A DNA stretch of 64,000 bases from contig OY292277.1 of NCBI GenBank assembly GCA_958496175.1, forward strand, positions 27,323,282-27,387,281, read 5' to 3'. The stretch comes from Sisyra terminalis (Eukaryota > Arthropoda > Insecta > Neuroptera > Sisyridae). Below the pieces are notes generated by a model. That model was not told where the DNA came from and did not search any database. It saw only the letters and a program-made list of their open reading frames with translations. Shown piece after piece: positions 58,530-64,000 of the stretch. The translations under genes were made by a program, and so were the position numbers. Within the stretch, counting starts at the first letter, position 1. The number at the start of each line of letters is the position of its first letter.

Positions 58530-59980
58530 TTCAAAACTTAAAAGTGTTTTCCCCACAACTCACATTTTCAAAGTTGGTACTCCTCATAACTTCAAAACTA
58601 CCACACCGATCCTTTTGAAAATTTGAACACTATTTCTGTACATAATTTACGAGGTAACGTTGGAGTTTTTTTTTCAAGTTTGTTAATATTTTTTATTTTA
58701 CAAAAACAAATTAGCCGATTTTTTTCGCAAAAAATCACGTTTTTCCCTTCAGAGTATTCCGAAAAAGTGAAATATTGATAGTTTGAAAAACCCTTCCAGC
58801 ACAACCTAGGAAAAACTATTATCTAACGAATGAACTTTGATTTTTTTATTTCGAATGATTCAACATCAAATTATGAAGGTACCACAATTCTACTTTTTTC
58901 CGAGAATCGTTCGAAAAACTGCTGCCATTGCCGTATTTTTAATATTTCTTCGTGAAATTTTTATACAATATTCTTTGAATGTCATACTTTAATGTTCCAT
59001 TGGTTTTAAGAAATAGATTTTACAGTGTCCTTACAAAAAATTCACAAAAACATGCCTTTTTTTGTACGAATTATTCTTACCCTCTCCTTATTTCGTTCTA
59101 CAATTTTTTTTTTTTTAAATTAAACGAAACTTAAATACTTTTAAAATAAATATTACTTATGAAACTAAACTACCACTGTTAACAAAGACATTTTGAAAAC
59201 ATTGCATTTAAAATTCCTTTAATAACTTTAAAAGACATTTAATCGCTTCTAATGGGTATTTTGAATATTTAAAATGCCTTTTTTACAAGAAAATTTAACG
59301 ATAAAGTGACTCGAGTCCCTTTTAGAACCGTCAAATCTTGCAACGTTGCATTTTCTGTAATGTTTTTAATTTAATTTGCGAATAAATCGGGGCCCATAAT
59401 GAAAATTTAGCCACTAAGAAAAAAAGTAACCATATTAGAATTGAATTAATAAAAAATTGCGAATAGAATATAAAATAAAGTAGAAAATGCAACCTTTTGG
59501 CCATATTTGACAGTTTTTAAAGGGGTACGACCCGAAATGTTTACTTGGCTTGAACGAATTTAATTTATTATTTGTAAATAATGGAAATTATATTTTGATA
59601 TAAACGATCATTGTTACCGAATGTATCCTTATCAAACCGTGTGCTACTACACTCTAGCGGGGAAAAAGTACACTACAAATGGAATAGCGGAGATACAAAC
59701 TTCACGACGAAAACATTTTAGACATTTGAAACAAATAAATGAAAGTTATTAAGCTTCTTAACCTTTTTAAACGTATTTATTTGACTAGAAGTTTCAATTT
59801 CTTCAGAAATTAAGTAGAACAATAATATTTTTGTTTTTTTCTCAGATTAATTTTACTATTGCCATTTCTTAATTCTAAAAAAGAGACGGAAGATACAAAC
59901 AAGTTGTTTCATTGTTGGTTCTCTTTGTTTTGTTAAATCGGATCGATAAATTTGATCTAACTTGATCGATGTTAGTGTTT
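58530..59980. other. Gene-free AT-rich interval with a repeat pair
   Basis: 59190-59300 is similar to the reverse complement of 57545-57640 (shared TCTAATGGGTATTTTGAATA and AAATGCCTTTTTT), an otherwise unclassified dispersed repeat. No coding signal. Confidence 0.4.
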
Positions 59981-59989
59981 TTGTCGATG

Positions 59990-60290
59990 AATTATTCTAA
60001 GCAGTGTGGCCAACGTAATTTTCTGTGGTCTGTTGAAGTGGCTGTCATTGGGTCTCACAACAAGTGCTCATCGAGGAAGGAATAAATGCGTGTGTATATG
60101 TGTGACTTGGAGTTATTTTCGCGATAACGTGTCTTGATTTCGGTTTTTAATTGTGGCGAAAGGGCCGAAGCATGGGCCCTCGAAGTGACATTTAACTATG
60201 GGACACATAACTAAGCCCTTTGGGGCCGCTGTGCCTTGTGCGAAAAATTTGGCCGTTATTGTTTCAATCCAGGTACAGTGACTTGAATCC
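59990..60290. other. Less AT-rich island of unknown role
   Basis: It contains GGCGAAAGGGCCGAAGCATG, TTGGGGCCGCTGTGCC and a donor-like ATCCAG|GTACAG near 60272. No protein was recognised in any frame. It could be a regulatory element or an exon of a neighbouring gene. Confidence 0.2.
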
Positions 60291-61379
60291 TTTTAACTTG
60301 TTGAAACTTTTCCGCTCGGAAAAGTTGCGTTTTTCTGCATGACAAAAACGGAAAGTTTCTGTATGACTTTCCTGATTTCTATTTGCAATTTGGGTGAAAA
60401 TACGTATTGCATTGATCATGAGTCGGTGATCTCGTTGTAAACGTGCAGGTTATTGGTCTGGTAATTTTCCATGATTTAATTAGAAAAGCTGTCCGAAGCG
60501 ATTAAGTTTGAATTTATCTGCTACTTTGATACATTTAATAAATCTATTTATGAGCCACTTGTCCGCTCCGCTCGTCTCAATCTGCGCTTCTTTCATCCAA
60601 AACGACTTGTCTGATAACAACATGTTTTATTTTTTTTTTACTTCCGCGAAAAAAAAATTGTCTTATACTCACACAGTCGCTCACTTACTCTAGTTTGAAC
60701 CTGCTTCAACTTCGAAAAGAAAAGTTGCATGAATTAATTATTTATTTTAGCCAGCCGAGCTATTTTTAGAACGCGTGTTGGCGACGATCACCTTGAAATA
60801 TCCACCTGATATTATCGTAAACAATAATTTTTTTTTTCGTTTTGTTATAATTTTTATTTTCATTTTTTCACCACGTGGTTGAAAGAACGGAAATAGAAAT
60901 AATATTTTCTGCGGGAAATCTAGTGCATCGTTTACCACTAAAAGAACAATTACATGGGTCAACTATTGCCTATCTTTTAAAATCAATAATACGCTAAGAA
61001 ACCCTAATGTTCTTATATTATCCTGGTTTACTTTCTTAGTAAAGCCTTATTTCCAATGTAAGCGATTTTTTCTCCAAAAATGCGATTGAATGTATAATAG
61101 ATATGTAGCGAGTAAACCGTATATCTTAAAAGAAGTAGGAGTATTTTTACTTCCTTGTAGTATAATTAATTCTAGGAAGTAAATTTAAACCTTTTTGGTT
61201 TATCAGAGTTTGACCAAAGCATCCATTTTAGCATTCCTGAATTAATTTCGGTTTGTTTCGGCATTTGTAAGAAAGGATCCCGTGAAACTCAAAAACCTTA
61301 ATAGACCATACACACATTTTCTTTATATATTGTTTTAATCAAAAAAGTACATTATTAATAAAAGAAAAATCCAATTTTT

Positions 61380-62290
61380 CGTTGCATAAACTTGTATTTT
61401 GGCAGAAAAAAAAATTTTAAAAAGCAAATGAAAGTCTGAAAACGATAAGTGTACTTATAGGTCTTCTGTGATATCACAGTACGCGTATTTAAACCGAAAT
61501 ATAAACAGACCATTGGGCAGTTACCATAGAAACAGTAATAATTCAAACAATTTTTTCACATTTGACCACGAAATATATTTTTATCTCTCTTCGCATTGTG
61601 ACTAGGAATGCAAACGACCCATCAATTTTTTGAAACATCAATGTATCGTTCGTGAACATCGATGTTGAAACCCAAAACATCGATGGTACATTGTTTTTCA
61701 TGAGCGATATTTTATGAAAGATATCACAGCTACACACATAAATAGATACCTTTCTCAGCCACAAGCGTAAATTTGTGAACTCCGTAAGTTTATAATATGA
61801 TGCGTTTGATTATAAACTAATGGAAGCTTAGGTTAGATTGTAATCTTACGACATTAGATTATAAACTGATGAAGTTTACAATTTTACGATTGGTAATTGG
61901 TATATTATTATTAAAAAAATATTTTATATAAATATATTTAAATGGTGGTAAAAGCCTTCGAAAAAGTCGATGTATCGTTCATAAACTTCGATGTTTTTAG
62001 CATTGATGTTTCACGTTAAAAAAATATCGATATTCTAGTGTCGATTTTTTATGCGCAATGTTGCAGCTCTAATTGTGTCATCATTTTAATGCCGAGTCAG
62101 TTTGAACTCGTTTTAGGCATTTTGAATTTAAGGATTTTTTGCATTTTAAAATTAATATTTCTTAAATGTTTTCAATTAAGGTTGCAAATCAACAGCTACT
62201 TTATATTTTGGTATTAGTTTAGTTAGAACATTTAAAATTATTTTTAGATCGTGTGCATTAAGTCTACGCTAACCAATTATTATTTTGGCT
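61380..62290 (+). mobile_element. Hammerhead-associated retroelement copy, split by a hAT insertion
   Basis: 61380-61550 aligns with the minus strand of 19700-19541, sharing GTTACCATAGAAACAGTAAT. After the hAT element, 62072-62290 aligns with 16674-16870 and with the minus strand near 19330 (TGCCGAGTCAGTTTGAACTC). The hammerhead-like 3' part is not found after 62290. Confidence 0.65.
61603..62071. mobile_element. Non-autonomous hAT element
   Basis: Ends are TAGGAATGCAAAC on the left and TAGAGCTGCAAC as the reverse complement of the right. Flanks ATTGTGAC (61595-61602) and ATTGTGTC (62072-62079) form an 8-bp target duplication with one mismatch. Both subterminal regions are rich in ATCGATG words in inverted orientation. 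The uninterrupted site is preserved in the sister repeat at 16674. No transposase is encoded. Confidence 0.85.
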
Positions 62291-62707
62291 TATTAAAAGG
62301 TGAATTGGGATTTAAAAATGGAAAAACTTACTGTATTTTTATGAATATCTTCTTAGGATTGTTATAACATTATTTTGATTGAAATCAACTAGCAGGGAGT
62401 CTAAACTCGAGTTTACAAGAAGGCAAATCTTTATTTTTAACTGACCGTAAACACCTTAGCTTAATCTATTGTTTAATGTCATCTTTTAAAGGATATTTTT
62501 TGCATTGGTTTCTAAGTTACAACAAACAAAATTTTAATTATCTAAGTATATTTTACGCCAAAAGATTGTAAATGAATAAGAAAGAAAATCTGAAATATAC
62601 GTAAAATAAATCTTCGTTCTATCTTTCATAATCGTTAGTTTGAGGTGTAAGTTTTTCGAGAAAAAAAATAATAAGATTTGTTAGTTTAAAAACAATATAT
62701 GAGCTGC

Positions 62708-62950
62708 TTATTTTGAAAGTGACCTAAGTCCATTTCAAGAATAGTTCATATACCTACTGTCTTTTTCCACAATGAATATAAAAATTTCACAATCAAATAA
62801 ATTATTACTAGTGTGTCGAAAACGAATATCGTATCAATAATTTATAAAAAATTAATACTATAATAGCAGTACAATCTGGTCTATCAATAAATTAAAAGTT
62901 GTCGTATGCCTTTATTTTTTTTATTGACTTAAGCCACTTTCAAAATAAAC
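62708..62950. mobile_element. Short inverted-repeat element
   Basis: CTTATTTTGAAAGTGACCTA (62708-62733 arm) and its inverse GACTTAAGCCACTTTCAAAA (62925-62950 arm) bound about 190 bp of AT-rich sequence. MITE-like; no duplication confirmed. Confidence 0.5.
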
Positions 62951-63000
62951 GGGTTATTTATAATTTATGAAATATAATTTACAAAAAATAACTTTAAACA

Positions 63001-63288
63001 TAAATTTGAACAAAAGTTCAAACTAAATGTATTTATGATGTTAATGTATTGCTCCAGATACGTATTTTGATTGCCAAGCAAATTTCATAAGTAGCATTAC
63101 ATCTTTCTGCTATATGATGACTCAACTGATGAGCTATGTAATGATTGACTTATCAAATAGTAATTAAAGAGAGACCTATATCTACTACTTGATTATCATT
63201 GCTGAAATTGTTTGGCAATCAAAATACATATCTGAGGCAATACGTCATAAATACATCTTGTTTAAACTTTTGTTCAAATTTATTTTTA
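63001..63288. mobile_element. Fold-back element with 85-bp arms
   Basis: The left arm 63001-63087 (TAAATTTGAACAAAAGTTCA ... GTATTTTGATTGCCAAGCAA) matches the reverse complement of 63203-63288 almost throughout, with a 115-bp spacer. No coding content. It lies 50 bp from the previous inverted-repeat element. Confidence 0.7.
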
Positions 63289-63299
63289 TAGTTACTTTC

Positions 63300-64000
63300 A
63301 TAAACTAAATTAAAATATTTTTTACATTTTGTTTAAATAGTATTCTTAGCTGTTCAATGTTAGCGAAAAAATCTAATTGAAGTTTTGAAGAGTATTAAAA
63401 TCAAGAAACTTAATAAGGAAATTTTAAATGTTTATAGATAGTTTATCAATGTCATTTATGCATGAAAAGTTATGTCACTCAAATGTTAACCACGGTTAGT
63501 TTTACATAGTCGTACGCTAATCCAATGTTCAAAATTTTTGATCTTCCAGCAGAGACCTTTCTATAGCATTTATTTCGACAATGATGTTTTCTAATGGCTG
63601 ACTTATCAACGTACACTTTGTTCTTCAAAAATCTCTCATAAAAATAAGTCCAATGGTATTAAATAAGACCAATTCACAGTTCCTGTTCCCGAAATTAAGC
63701 GAATTTCAACAAGAAACTTTGCGGTTTATCGGTATTTTCATGCATAATGTGGCAAGTTGCAACTTCTTGTTGAAAATAAACAATATACAAGTCAATTCCA
63801 AATTGGAGCAAAAAATAGTTGGTTATTATTATATAATATGATAATGTGTAGAATTGATGATAACCGCGTTTTCGTTGCCATTTCCAAAAAAAATAGGTAC
63901 GAAGATGCCTTTTTATCACAAAGCACTCCAAACAGCACTTTTTGGAGATGCATCAACTGCTTTTGACTTTCACATGGGGATTTTCATCGGTTGAAATGCA
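63300..64000. other. No supported feature
   Basis: Three overlapping open frames of 62-78 codons exist here (63653-63841, 63757-63966, 63931-63695). They overlap on both strands and show no recognisable motif. Confidence 0.4.

Noticed and set aside
1..64000. CRISPR arrays, operons, rRNA or functional tRNA genes
   Set aside because: None seen; tRNA-like sequence occurs only as SINE heads, and the organism is a eukaryote.

Overview
The window is AT-rich animal nuclear DNA, almost certainly from an insect. It has long introns, short coding islands, a poly-T-rich splice acceptor style, and many decayed mobile elements: tRNA-type SINEs, hAT, mariner and pogo relatives, a gypsy-like solo LTR and non-LTR retrotransposon debris. 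No prokaryotic signal and no long intact ORF is visible; nearly all ORFs of 60-150 codons are chance frames or shadows of transposon remnants.

The one host gene I can identify is on the minus strand: an orthologue of Drgx (dorsal root ganglia homeobox, a paired-like homeodomain transcription factor). Three coding exons join in frame. They are 14514-14418 (N-terminus, starting MFCYHCPP), 7669-7578 (linker plus the first 12 homeodomain residues) and 5920-5819 (homeodomain residues 13-46, ending ARVQ at the classic paired-like intron position 46/47). The recognition-helix exon and the C-terminus are not found and should lie left of base 1. A probable non-coding first exon ends at 33389, with a TATA-like box near 33990. 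The gene therefore covers at least the left 34 kb, and its first intron would be about 18.8 kb.

Layout: 1-5818 is intron sequence with candidate regulatory sites. 5819-14538 holds the three coding exons, with a SINE and an RNase H-type non-LTR remnant between them. 14539-33388 is the large first intron. It contains a poly(A)-tailed retroelement copy with a hammerhead-like motif, a SINE split by a hAT insertion, mariner debris and an RTE-like element. 33389-34340 is the putative 5' exon and promoter. 34341-64000 is intergenic or otherwise unannotated, and is a transposon graveyard: a pogo/mariner/MITE nest at 39.8-41.2 kb, an inverted-repeat structure at 44.1-45.5 kb, a gypsy-like solo LTR at 50.07-50.54 kb, several SINEs, a hAT element inserted into a retroelement at 61.4-62.3 kb, and two fold-back elements at 62.7-63.3 kb.

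The most unusual material is a repeat family whose minus-strand copy at 19.0-19.7 kb carries a hammerhead-ribozyme-like core, CTGATGA / stem II / GAAA / GTC, just before its poly(A) tail. Two related but damaged cores lie at 35.5 and 50.9 kb. Two hAT insertions can be read precisely because their 8-bp target duplications, and empty sites in sister repeats, are still visible.
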